Source: JBHJGM01 sp050331815 | GTDB lineage: Bacteria > Verrucomicrobiota > Verrucomicrobiia > Opitutales > JBHJGM01 | Reading direction: 5' to 3' | NCBI GenBank assembly: GCA_050331815.1 | Contig: JBHJGM010000011.1 | Span: forward strand, 62,001-126,000 | Length of the DNA stretch: 64,000 bases | Shown here: positions 42,501-51,085 of the stretch, in pieces | Numbering within the stretch: position 1 is the stretch's first letter | Layout of the letters: each line of letters begins with the position of its first letter | Notes under the pieces: model-generated | Seen by the model: the letters and a program-made list of their open reading frames with translations, nothing else | What the model was told of the DNA's origin: nothing | The model's database searches: none | Translations under genes and position numbers: made by a program

Positions 42501-44960
42501 TCATCGACTCGTTCTCTCTCTGGCCACCTCGACCTGGCCGCCCACGGGGATCTCAGCGTACTTACCCAGGCTCTGCAGGTACGCGATCAGCGCGACCATC
42601 TCGCTTTCGGGGTCCACCAGGATGGCGTCGCGGGCGAGGCTTTCGGCGATCTCCAGGCCTTGGGCCCGGGCGAGTTCCTCGATCTTGGCTGCGTCCCAAT
42701 CCTGCGGGAAGGGATCGCCCAGCAGGGGATTGTCGCGCAGGACCAGCAGGCGGCTGGCGAGTTTTTCAAAGTCGACCTTGTAGTCGTTGAGGAAGTGGTA
42801 ATTGGGCATGATGGAGGCTTCCTCCAGCGCCCGCGGATTGACCATGTGCTGATAGTGCCAGGTGTTTGACTTGCGCATGGTCAGGCTGACACCCTCGCGC
42901 GACAAATCCGGGCCCGTGCGCTTGGAGCCCCAGACAAAGGGCCGGTCAAAGATGCTCTCACCCAGGTAGGAGGCACCGCCCTTCGGGTCGTAGCGCATCA
43001 CGTCGCTGGCGAGCGTGCGGATGTTTTGCGAATGGCAGGTGTTGCAACCCTCCGAGACGTAAATCTCGAAGCCGGCCTGCTCCAGCGGCGTCCGCAAAAT
43101 CTGGATACGTTTGGCCTCGGCGTTGGCGGCCAGGGCCTCGCCCTCGTTCTGGACGACGGTCGGGATGATTTGCACGGCTCCGCCGATCGCCACCGAGACA
43201 AAGGTCAGCACCGTGAACCCAAGCGAGTTGGCCAGCAGTTTTTGATACCAGTCGCCCCACTTGGCGCCGCTCATGTTGAAGTGCACGATCATCAGCAACA
43301 CCAGCACCATGGTCAGCAGCAGGCTGAAGAGCTGCACCCCGCCGGTGCCAAACAGCCAGCCGCAGCTGACCAGGATGATCGCGGTGATGTAGAGCACCGG
43401 TGCGTTGAAAATTGTCTGGGTAAAGGTCAGCCCGCGCTCGGCGTAAGGGTCCCAGCGGGCAGTCTCGATGACGCCGTTGGCCGCCTTGCCCTGCAGGATT
43501 GTCCGCCCGAGGTTGTAAGTCATCAGCAAAAAGCCAATGAAGTAGAGCAGCCCGCCGATGGCCCGGAAGAGCATGGCCGGCTTGATGGCGTTGACCGTTT
43601 CGATGAAGGCCGGATTGGCCAGGATGCCGCTGGCTTCGTCCACGTTGTTGAGCATCGCCCCCTGCGTGATGCCCGAGGTCCACATGGCCGCCACGTAGAG
43701 GAGGATGCCGACCATCCCGATCCAAAAATGCAGGTTGGCCAGGCTTTTGGAAAACAACTGCGTGTTCCACAGGCGCGGAGCCAGCCAGTAAAACATCCCG
43801 GCGGCCATGAAGCCGTTCCAGCCAAGGGTTCCGCCGTGCACGTGGCCGATGGTCCAGTCCGAATAGTGCGAGAGCGAGTTGACCGCCTTGATCGACAGCA
43901 ACGGCCCTTCAAAGGTGGCCATCCCGTAAAAGGTGACCCCCGCCGCGAAAAACTTGATGACCGGGTCGGTACGCAGTTTGTCCCAGGCTCCGCGCAGTGT
44001 CAGCAGCCCGTTGAGCATGCCGCCCCAGCTGGGAGCCCAGAGCATCAGCGAGAAGGTCATGCCCAGGGCCTGCAGCCAGGAGGGCAGGGCGGTGTTCAGC
44101 AGGTGGTGCGGTCCGGCCCAAATGTAAATGAAGACCAACGACCAGAAGTGAATCACGCTCAGCCGGTACGAATAAACCGGTCGCTCCGCCGCCTTGGGCA
44201 GAAAGTAGTACATGATGCCTAGGATCGGCGTCGTCAAAAAGAAGGCCACCGCGTTGTGCCCGTACCACCACTGCACCAGGGCGTCCTTAACCCCGCTAAA
44301 AATCGGATAACTGTGCAGCAGCCCCGTCGGAATGCTCAGGTGGTTAACCACGTAAAGCATGGCCACCGTGATGACTGTCGCGATGTAAAACCAAATGGCC
44401 ACGTAGATGGTCGGTTCGTTGCGGCGGGCCAACGTCCAGAAGAAATTCACCGCAAACACAATCCAGATGGCTGCGACCGCGATGTTGATCGGCCAGATGA
44501 GTTCCGCGTACTCCTTGCCGCGCGTCAGCCCCGCCGGCAGGGTGATGGCCGCCGCCACGATGATCAGCTGCCAGCCCCAGAAGTGGACCTGCGACAGCAC
44601 GTTGCTCGCCGTGCGGCATTTGCACAGCCGCTGCGTGGAGTAGTAAATCCCCGCGAACATCATGTTGCCCACGAAGGCAAAAATCGCCGCGTTGGTGTGC
44701 AGCGGGCGCAATCGCCCAAAAGTCAGAAACTCGATGCCCTCCGACTGAATCAGTCCGAAGGTGATCCACTCGATGAACTTTCCGTTCATCTGCCAGAAGT
44801 TCAACTGGGCAGCGATCAGCAGACCTAGGCCCAGCCCGACCAGCGACCAGATCACCGAGGCCACCATAAACCAGCGGACCGTGCGGTCGTCGTATTCGAT
44901 TTGGATGCGCGTGCCGCTGGCAGGCGCGGCAACAGTGGCGGAAGCGGCAACTTCGCTCAT
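42501..44960 (-). CDS. Fused cbb3 oxidase catalytic subunit CcoN-CcoO
   Basis: An 819-residue chain. Residues about 1-500 are CcoN with 12 or more helices. Heme and CuB ligands are visible: RPLHTNAAIFAF, WWYGHNAVAFFLTTPILG, SLVFIYIWAGPHHLLNTALP (His-His pair and the active-site Tyr) and WTIGHVHGGTLGWNGF. Residues about 530-819 are CcoO, with the heme c site EGCNTCHSQNIR near residue 637 and KRTGPDLSREG. The ATG at 44960 (MSEVAASAT) is preferred; a TTG at 44972 exists. The complex reduces oxygen at low concentration and pumps protons. CcoN and CcoO are separate in proteobacteria. Confidence 0.95.
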   Translation of the reverse strand: MSEVAASATVAAPASGTRIQIEYDDRTVRWFMVASVIWSLVGLGLGLLIAAQLNFWQMNGKFIEWITFGLIQSEGIEFLTFGRLRPLHTNAAIFAFVGNMMFAGIYYSTQRLCKCRTASNVLSQVHFWGWQLIIVAAAITLPAGLTRGKEYAELIWPINIAVAAIWIVFAVNFFWTLARRNEPTIYVAIWFYIATVITVAMLYVVNHLSIPTGLLHSYPIFSGVKDALVQWWYGHNAVAFFLTTPILGIMYYFLPKAAERPVYSYRLSVIHFWSLVFIYIWAGPHHLLNTALPSWLQALGMTFSLMLWAPSWGGMLNGLLTLRGAWDKLRTDPVIKFFAAGVTFYGMATFEGPLLSIKAVNSLSHYSDWTIGHVHGGTLGWNGFMAAGMFYWLAPRLWNTQLFSKSLANLHFWIGMVGILLYVAAMWTSGITQGAMLNNVDEASGILANPAFIETVNAIKPAMLFRAIGGLLYFIGFLLMTYNLGRTILQGKAANGVIETARWDPYAERGLTFTQTIFNAPVLYITAIILVSCGWLFGTGGVQLFSLLLTMVLVLLMIVHFNMSGAKWGDWYQKLLANSLGFTVLTFVSVAIGGAVQIIPTVVQNEGEALAANAEAKRIQILRTPLEQAGFEIYVSEGCNTCHSQNIRTLASDVMRYDPKGGASYLGESIFDRPFVWGSKRTGPDLSREGVSLTMRKSNTWHYQHMVNPRALEEASIMPNYHFLNDYKVDFEKLASRLLVLRDNPLLGDPFPQDWDAAKIEELARAQGLEIAESLARDAILVDPESEMVALIAYLQSLGKYAEIPVGGQVEVARERTSR

Positions 44961-45014
44961 GATAACAGACAAATGATGCGTGCGGTGGACAAAGGTAGCA
45001 CGCGGACGTTCCTA

Positions 45015-45203
45015 TCAGGGTTGATCCGCGTCTTCGTTACAAGACTCTAATTTCCGGAAACGCTCTTCCTGAAATGGCAGAAGCGCATCATGCTCGGGGC
45101 TGGCTAGATGCGCCCGCTGACTCCGTCGCTCGCGCACGAAAAAAATCGCGAACAAGGAAGCCAGCAATAAGCTCAGAAAAAGCGTCAACAGAACAACTTG
45201 CAT
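45015..45203 (-). CDS. CcoS-like small cbb3 oxidase assembly protein
   Basis: A 62-residue protein starting MQVVLLTLFLSLLLASLFAI, one membrane helix, followed by FFVRERRSQRAHLASPEHDA and an acidic end. Size, topology and place directly upstream of ccoNO fit CcoS, which is needed for cofactor insertion into cbb3 oxidase. The frame is open 42 codons further upstream, but that part has no family features. The match is by topology and context only. Confidence 0.65.
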   Translation of the reverse strand: MQVVLLTLFLSLLLASLFAIFFVRERRSQRAHLASPEHDALLPFQEERFRKLESCNEDADQP

Positions 45204-45524
45204 GGGCGTTTGGGACTGCGCCTTAAAATTGAATTGATGGGAATCTATCGGCCAGTTGCTGCTAGTGGGAAGAAAAAAATCTAATAGACGCGCGAAAATT
45301 TTCGGACGATTGCTAATAGTCATAAGCACCGCTTTCTGATGCCATTAGCTCGTGCAATTTGCTTCCCTCCAAAAGTCGATAAGGCCTACTTACGTCATGT
45401 TACAAATGTCAAAAGGTGCCTTGATTGGAAGGCCCTATTGCTAGTCATTCAATTAAATCACCTAACTTATCGGTCGATTTAGCGGCGGCTTGCGCCGACT
45501 CAGGACCACAGCTAACGTGTAAAA
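45204..45524. other. AT-rich divergent intergenic region between cco operon and dusB
   Basis: These 321 bases hold no gene I can support and are visibly richer in A and T than the coding DNA around them. They must carry the promoters of the leftward cco operon and rightward dusB. An FNR-like palindrome sits at 45234-45247. TGTCAA at 45407-45412 reads TTGACA on the minus strand, but no good -10 box follows it at 16-18 bases. Confidence 0.6.
45234..45247 (-). promoter_or_regulatory. FNR-like box upstream of the cco operon
   Basis: TTGAT GGGA ATCTA matches the FNR consensus TTGAT-N4-ATCAA at 8 of 10 positions. It lies 31 bases before the chosen start of the ccoS-like gene, in front of genes that are commonly activated at low oxygen. 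The distance is short for class II activation, so either the start is misplaced or the match is chance. Confidence 0.35.
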
Positions 45525-46541
45525 GTGCTGCATTGGTTTCAGCATCAGGCATTTCCGCTCTATCTGGCGCCGATGGCGCGGTTTACCGACCGTGTCTTTC
45601 GTGACCTGTGCAAGCGGCAGGGGGCCGATGTGCTGGTCAGCGAGTTTGTCCAGTCTGACTCCCTGCTGCACCACGATCGACGCGCCTGGGAGTCGGTCGA
45701 TTTCACCTCGGAGCAACGTCCGATGGGTGCGCAGATTTTCGGCTCCACGCCCGAGAGCATGGGCCGCGCGGCGCGTCTGCTGGTCGATCGCCTCCAGCCT
45801 GACTTCATCGACCTGAACTTCGGTTGCCCGGCCGACCGCGTGGTCGACAAGCTGGCTGGCTCCTCGCTGCTGAAGGATCCGCCGCGCATCGGTGCGATTG
45901 TGGCTGCGGTGGTCCGTGCCGTTCCAGAAACGCCGGTGACTGCCAAGATTCGCATCGGCTGGGATGCGCACCAGATCGTGGCCCGCGAGGTCGGCCGCAT
46001 CGTCGAGGACGCTGGTGCCCAAGCGCTGGCCATCCACGGGCGCACCAAGGTGCAGGGGTACGCGGGTGAACCCGACTGGGAGAGCATCGAGGCGACCGCC
46101 GCCGACCTTTCCATCCCCGTCATCGGCAACGGCAACGTGACCGGGTGCACCGACGTCGTCGCCCTGCGGGATCACAGTTCGGTGTCCGGCCTGATGGTTG
46201 GGCGCGCGGCTTTGGGCTACCCGTGGATCTTCCGCGAGTTGAAAGCGCTGCTGCGCGGTGAGCCTCTACCACCGCCACCGACACCGGAAGAACGTTGGCA
46301 GGTTTTGCTGGATTACACTCACGGCTACGTCGCCTTTACCTGCCGCGGCGCGAGCACCGAGAACCTTCGCGGCATCCGCGCCAAGATAAAGAGCTTTACT
46401 AAGGGACTGCCTGGCAGCGCCCCGGTGCGTGAGCGTATCGACGAATTGAATACGCTAGACGAACTCAAGAATCTAGCCGAAGCCTATCTAAGTGGTGCCT
46501 ACACACCGGAGCCAACGCTGATCTCCGCTTCGGGCGCGTAA
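45525..46541 (+). CDS. dusB: tRNA-dihydrouridine synthase (DusB-like)
   Basis: This 338-residue flavoenzyme has the Dus pattern: LYLAPMARFTDRVFRDLCKR (FMN site), IDLNFGCPADRVVDKLAGSS with the catalytic Cys, AKIRIGWDAHQI, LAIHGRTKVQGYAGEPDWES, and IPVIGNGNVTG ... GLMVGRAALGYPWIF. It reduces specific uridines in tRNA D-loops. The start is GTG 45525 with a poor ribosome-binding site. The last 43 bases overlap the convergent glycosidase gene. Confidence 0.93.
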   Translation: MLHWFQHQAFPLYLAPMARFTDRVFRDLCKRQGADVLVSEFVQSDSLLHHDRRAWESVDFTSEQRPMGAQIFGSTPESMGRAARLLVDRLQPDFIDLNFGCPADRVVDKLAGSSLLKDPPRIGAIVAAVVRAVPETPVTAKIRIGWDAHQIVAREVGRIVEDAGAQALAIHGRTKVQGYAGEPDWESIEATAADLSIPVIGNGNVTGCTDVVALRDHSSVSGLMVGRAALGYPWIFRELKALLRGEPLPPPPTPEERWQVLLDYTHGYVAFTCRGASTENLRGIRAKIKSFTKGLPGSAPVRERIDELNTLDELKNLAEAYLSGAYTPEPTLISASGA

Positions 46542-48067
46542 AATATCACCACGTTCGGACCCTCGCCTGGATTGGGCAGGCTGCGCTGCGTTTCGCTCCA
46601 GGTGCCTTCGGCCAGAATCTCCGCCGACTTCGGGTCGTAAATGCGCCAGCGTTTTTGAATGCATTCGTCATGTACGGTGCAGTCCATCGGGTGAGCGCGG
46701 TAGATCAGGGTCAGCTTGCCAGGAACGGACAGTGCCCGGTTGCCCATGGTCTGGCTGACGGTTGGTTCGGCTCCTGTTAAATCGTAGCGGGCCAGGATTT
46801 TGCCCACGTTGCCCACATAGTCCGCGCCTTCGAATTTCAGCGTTTCGCGCCAGCCCGCCGCCGGATCGCAGCACCAACTCTGGTGGTCGGGCTCGTCAGG
46901 CGAAAGTTTCCATTGCCAGAGGCTGGCCGCCCCGTAAAAGACGCCAAAGGTGCCCCCGGCGCACAGGTTCAACCAGGCCTCGTGGCCCTGCCACCAGCCG
47001 GCGGCGGTCGCTTTTCCGCCCATGCGCTCGTAGGTCGGCTCGCCGTTGGCGATGGCCTTGGTCGGGAGGTTGCGCCGCATGTCTGCAAGTTTCTCCGGGC
47101 GGTGCTCCCCGTTGTGCCCGCTCTGGCAAAGCTGAAAATCCAGCCACGCCGCTGCCTGATGGGCGGCGTTGTCTCGATTGGGCCCGTAGTGGATACCGGT
47201 CGGTTGGCGGTAGGCGTCCCAGGCTTCAACCGCCTCGCCGCCCGGACCGACGGTGGGTTCGCGTCCGCCGCCGTCGCCTCCTACCAGCCAGATGGCTGGG
47301 CGTGCTCCGTAGCGCGCGACCAGGTAGCGGCAATAGCGCGCATAGTCCTCCGGTGGCACCACGGGTCCCGCCGTGCGGCGTCCTTTCCAGCCGTAGCCGT
47401 GAAAGACCGGTTGGTAAATCGGTACGATTCCATGCTTCAGTAGGATGGCCATCAGCCGGTCCATCATCTGAAAATACGCGGGCCGCAGCTGCGTGAGCCT
47501 GCCCTGCGGAAGATCGGTAAACCCACGGTCAAAGCCCAAAGGCTGCGTTCGGTCGTCGGGGCCCTCCGCTTCCATATCCGGCTGCACGGTCATCAACAGC
47601 GCGGCGTTGAAACCTTGCTGCTGACGCCTGGCGGCGTAGGTTCGGCAAGCCGCCTCGGTCGCGCGCCAGGGCAGGGCCCAGGGGGTGTCCGCGACCACGA
47701 AAAAGGGATAACCATCGTGATGGCAGGCATTCAACGGCGACGCGGCACTCATTCGCAGCAGCCCGTGACGCTCAAAAAGCGAGTCGCCCGTAGCGGGGGT
47801 TGCCTGAAGCTCTCCGGAACCCGTCAGACCCGTGTCTTCGGGCGAACTGGCAATCGTCCAACGCCATCGTCCCGAGGCCTTTGGCGAGGCGAAGTGGCAT
47901 CGCCAGATCCAACCGCCATCCCAGAACAGCGGTCGGCGCAGCTTCGTGCCATCCTCGTGTAGGAAGTCCGCCCACGCTTCCCAATCGGTGTAAGCATTTT
48001 TGGTGGACGCGGTTGCCTCGAAGCTCAGTTCGACGGCAGACCACTGTGGAGCGATTTCAAGCTGCAT
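46499..48067 (-). CDS. Apiosidase-like glycoside hydrolase (DUF5060 + DUF4038)
   Basis: This 522-residue protein has an N-terminal beta domain (VELSFEATASTKNAYTDWEA, FWDGGWIWRCHFASPKASGR) of the DUF5060 kind. It is followed by a (beta/alpha)8 domain of the DUF4038 kind: NACHHDGYPFFVVADTPWAL, then RRQQQGFNAALLMTV, RYLVARYGARPAIWLVGGDG, and AIANGEPTYERM with a candidate acidic catalytic residue. This architecture is seen in apiosidase/GH140-type enzymes acting on plant or algal polysaccharides. No signal peptide is visible, so it may act on imported oligosaccharides. It follows the PhyH-type gene by 12 bases. Confidence 0.75.
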   Translation of the reverse strand: MQLEIAPQWSAVELSFEATASTKNAYTDWEAWADFLHEDGTKLRRPLFWDGGWIWRCHFASPKASGRWRWTIASSPEDTGLTGSGELQATPATGDSLFERHGLLRMSAASPLNACHHDGYPFFVVADTPWALPWRATEAACRTYAARRQQQGFNAALLMTVQPDMEAEGPDDRTQPLGFDRGFTDLPQGRLTQLRPAYFQMMDRLMAILLKHGIVPIYQPVFHGYGWKGRRTAGPVVPPEDYARYCRYLVARYGARPAIWLVGGDGGGREPTVGPGGEAVEAWDAYRQPTGIHYGPNRDNAAHQAAAWLDFQLCQSGHNGEHRPEKLADMRRNLPTKAIANGEPTYERMGGKATAAGWWQGHEAWLNLCAGGTFGVFYGAASLWQWKLSPDEPDHQSWCCDPAAGWRETLKFEGADYVGNVGKILARYDLTGAEPTVSQTMGNRALSVPGKLTLIYRAHPMDCTVHDECIQKRWRIYDPKSAEILAEGTWSETQRSLPNPGEGPNVVIFYAPEAEISVGSGV

Positions 48068-48079
48068 CCGAGGAGACAG

Positions 48080-49000
48080 CTAGCAGATGCGACCGCGCTT
48101 GCCCGCCCGCGAGTGACCCACCGGTTTTGGCCCTACCCAGCGCTCGTCCGCCGGTTCGCTGGCTAGTTGGTACCGAGAGTCCGACGACAGCCGGATGCGG
48201 TCGGGCGTCTGGTTGTCCAGACTGCCGTGCACGGTCGCCATGCCGAAGGTGAGCAAATCACCGGCTTTGAATTCCGCCGTCAACCAGCGTCCACCCAGCC
48301 GTTCGCGCAGGCTACGCGGGTTCTTGGATAGACTGCCCTGCCAGTTGCGACGTCCGTGCAGCGCTTTTTCAAAGTCGCCAGGCTTATTTTCGCAGTAGCT
48401 GTCGACATCGCTTGCCAGGTACTTGCGCAAGCGGTCGGTTTGTTTGTGCGAGTCCTCCAGGATGATAAGGCCGCCGAGGTCCAGCGTGACATCTCCAAAG
48501 GGCACCCAGGCGGTGTAGAGGTTGAAGGTGCCTCGATTCATGTAAACTGCGTCGCAATGCGGCGGTGAACCGCGCCCAGGGCTGACCGCGCGAAACCAAG
48601 TGAAGTCAAAATGCCGCACCGGACCGCCGAGAAACCGCTCGTAAAACGCCCGCATGCATGGCCCGTAAAGGAGTGACTCGACCACTGGATTTCCCGTCGC
48701 AATGTCCGGACGAAATTTCACGGTGGCCTCCGGTTTCAGAATGCCCTCGGAGGCCTCGCGTTCGGGATGCAGGATGCCTTCGGCTTTCAACTTCTCGCAG
48801 ACATCGCGGCGTGCCTCCAGCACTTGCGCGCGTTCGAGGTAGCCCGGCAGGTAGAGGTAGCCATCGCGTTCAAAGGCCGCGCGCAGGGCTTCCGCGTCCG
48901 TGGCGATGGCGGAGGAATCGCGCAACCAGCCAAACGCATCGGCTTCCATGGAGAGTTCCTGTCCAAAAGCGTGGAGGCGGGGGTGGCTGAGCAACGACAT
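48080..49000 (-). CDS. Phytanoyl-CoA dioxygenase (PhyH) family protein
   Basis: A 306-residue Fe(II)/2-oxoglutarate dioxygenase. The N-terminal part has LRAAFERDGYLYLPGYLERA, the family opening. The iron ligands appear as the HxD pair in SPPHCDAVYMNRGTFN and the distal His in FGMATVHGSLDNQTPDRIRL, with the following Arg residues for 2-oxoglutarate. Members hydroxylate lipids, amino acids or small metabolites; the substrate is unknown. ATG 49000 is chosen because the frame upstream is antisense to nadE. It is cotranscribed with the apiosidase-like gene. Confidence 0.87.
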   Translation of the reverse strand: MSLLSHPRLHAFGQELSMEADAFGWLRDSSAIATDAEALRAAFERDGYLYLPGYLERAQVLEARRDVCEKLKAEGILHPEREASEGILKPEATVKFRPDIATGNPVVESLLYGPCMRAFYERFLGGPVRHFDFTWFRAVSPGRGSPPHCDAVYMNRGTFNLYTAWVPFGDVTLDLGGLIILEDSHKQTDRLRKYLASDVDSYCENKPGDFEKALHGRRNWQGSLSKNPRSLRERLGGRWLTAEFKAGDLLTFGMATVHGSLDNQTPDRIRLSSDSRYQLASEPADERWVGPKPVGHSRAGKRGRIC

Positions 49001-49093
49001 ACAGGCTAGTTTAGCGAATCGGGTGCTTCTGACAAGCTTTGGAATGAGCCTTCGGCTCCGACCTGCGGCTTGACCTAAACACGTAAAGCGTTG

Positions 49094-51070
49094 ATGTTCG
49101 GCACCATGGGGATAAGGACCAGCGATTTTTCCAAGTACGGGTTGTTGCGCGTGGCGGCGGCCAGCCCCCGCTTGTCCCTGGCCCACGTCGAGCTCAACGC
49201 CGAGCGAATGCTTGAGCAATGGCACGACAGCAGCGCCGCCGGAGCCGCCCTGACCGTCTTCCCGGAACTGTCGCTGACGGGCTACACCTGCGGCGACTTG
49301 TTCCTGCAAAGCGTTTTGCGCGAAGCTGCTCTGAAGGCACTTGTCAGCCTGGCCGAGGAGAGCGCCCAACTGCGCGGGGCCGCTCTGGTCGGGCTGCCGC
49401 TGGAGATCGATCAGCGCCTGTTCAACGTCGCGGCGCTTGTATCCAACGGACAAATACACGGCTTCCTCCCGAAGCGGCACCTGCCCAATTACGGCGAGTT
49501 TTACGAACAGCGCTGGTTCGCCTCGGCGCGCGATCTGCCCCGCGACTCCATCCGGCTCAACGGCGTGGATATCCCGGTCGGCGCGAACCTGATCTTTCGC
49601 GCGGATACTGTGCCGGGTCTGGCCCTGGGCGTGGAGATTTGTGAGGACCTCTGGGCACCCAAACCGCCCAGCACGGATCTGGCCCTCGGCGGCGCCTGCG
49701 TGCTGGCCAACCTCTCCGCCTCCGACGAACTATTGGGCAAAGCCGCTTACCGCCGTGACCTCGTGCGACAGCAATCCGCGCGTTGCCTGGCCGGTTATAT
49801 CTACGCCGGCAGCGGCCCGTGCGAGTCCTCTACAGACGTGGTTTACGGCGGGCACAACCTGATCGCCGAAAACGGCACCACCTTGGCGGAGTCTGCGCGC
49901 TTCGACTTCGAGGGGCAGCTCACCTTTGCCGACCTCGACCTCGAGTTCCTCGCTCACGAGCGGATGAAAAACACGACGTTTACCGGTAGCGGGCTGGAGA
50001 CGGCTTGTGTGGAGGTTGGCTTTGAGTTGCCGCTGCCGGACAGTCTGCAGCCGCCCGAGCTGCGGCGCCCGTTACCCAAGATGCCCTTTGTCCCCAGTGA
50101 CGAAACCCGCCGGGCCGAACACTGTGAGGAGATTTTTGCCATCCAGACTACCGGACTGGCCCGCCGGCTCAATCACACGGGCTCGAAAGCGGCGGTCATC
50201 GGTGTGTCGGGTGGGTTGGATTCGACCCTGGCGCTATTGGTCAGCGTGCGCGCTTTTGAAAAACTCGGGCTCGACCTCAAGGGTCTGCAGGCCATCACCA
50301 TGCCGGGCTTTGGCACCTCGGAGCGCACCCTTGAAAACGCCCGCAACCTTATCCAGCAACTCGGCCTCGAGTTGAGAATGATTCCGATCGACGCGGCGGT
50401 GCGTCAGCATTTTGCGGATATCGGGCACGACGAAAGTGACCATTCCGTCGTCTACGAAAACGCCCAGGCGCGCGAACGCACGCAGATCCTCATGGATGTC
50501 GCCAACCAGGTAGGTGGATTCGTGGTGGGCACCGGCGATCTAAGTGAATCCGCGCTGGGCTGGGCCACCTACAACGCCGACCACATGTCGATGTACCACG
50601 TGAACATCGGCGTGCCCAAGACCCTGGTGCGCTACCTGGTCGACTGGTCCGCCGAGGCTGTGTTTAATGAGGGTCCGGTGCGCCACATCTTGAGCGACAT
50701 CGCCCAGACGCCTATTACGCCCGAGTTGCTCCCGCTCGGCGAGCAGGGTGAGGTTCTGCAAAAGACCGAGGACTCCCTCGGACCCTACCGGGTGCACGAC
50801 TTTTTCCTTTATCATATGGTGCGCCGTGGCTGCGCACCGTCCAAGCTACTTTTTTTGGCCGCACAGGCTTTCGGCGACGAATTTTCAAAAGCAGACCTGC
50901 GCCGTTGGCTCGAAGTGTTCCTGCGACGCTTCTTCGCTCAGCAATACAAGCGTTCCTGCATGCCCGATGGCCCGAAGGTCGGGACGGTGGCGCTCTCGCC
51001 GCGCGGTGACTGGCGCATGCCCAGCGACGCTTCCGCGGAGTCCTGGCTGCGCGAACTGAGCGATGCCTGA
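49094..51070 (+). CDS. nadE: Glutamine-dependent NAD(+) synthetase
   Basis: This 658-residue two-domain enzyme has an N-terminal nitrilase-type glutaminase: FPELSLTGYTCGDLFLQSVL (Glu), LPKRHLPNYGEFYEQRWFA (Lys) and ALGVEICEDLWAPKPP (Cys near residue 181). The synthetase domain has the ATP pyrophosphatase loop GVSGGLDSTLALLVSVRAFE near residue 370 and GTGDLSESALGWATYNADHM. It amidates deamido-NAD using glutamine nitrogen. Start ATG 49094 gives the full amidase fold; ATG 49106 is possible. Confidence 0.95.
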   Translation: MFGTMGIRTSDFSKYGLLRVAAASPRLSLAHVELNAERMLEQWHDSSAAGAALTVFPELSLTGYTCGDLFLQSVLREAALKALVSLAEESAQLRGAALVGLPLEIDQRLFNVAALVSNGQIHGFLPKRHLPNYGEFYEQRWFASARDLPRDSIRLNGVDIPVGANLIFRADTVPGLALGVEICEDLWAPKPPSTDLALGGACVLANLSASDELLGKAAYRRDLVRQQSARCLAGYIYAGSGPCESSTDVVYGGHNLIAENGTTLAESARFDFEGQLTFADLDLEFLAHERMKNTTFTGSGLETACVEVGFELPLPDSLQPPELRRPLPKMPFVPSDETRRAEHCEEIFAIQTTGLARRLNHTGSKAAVIGVSGGLDSTLALLVSVRAFEKLGLDLKGLQAITMPGFGTSERTLENARNLIQQLGLELRMIPIDAAVRQHFADIGHDESDHSVVYENAQARERTQILMDVANQVGGFVVGTGDLSESALGWATYNADHMSMYHVNIGVPKTLVRYLVDWSAEAVFNEGPVRHILSDIAQTPITPELLPLGEQGEVLQKTEDSLGPYRVHDFFLYHMVRRGCAPSKLLFLAAQAFGDEFSKADLRRWLEVFLRRFFAQQYKRSCMPDGPKVGTVALSPRGDWRMPSDASAESWLRELSDA

Positions 51071-51085
51071 ACGATCGCCAGTAAC

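Noticed and set aside
43026..44222. 398-codon plus-strand open frame
   Set aside because: It is antisense to the CcoN-CcoO gene. Its Gln/His/Arg-rich translation is typical of a shadow frame.
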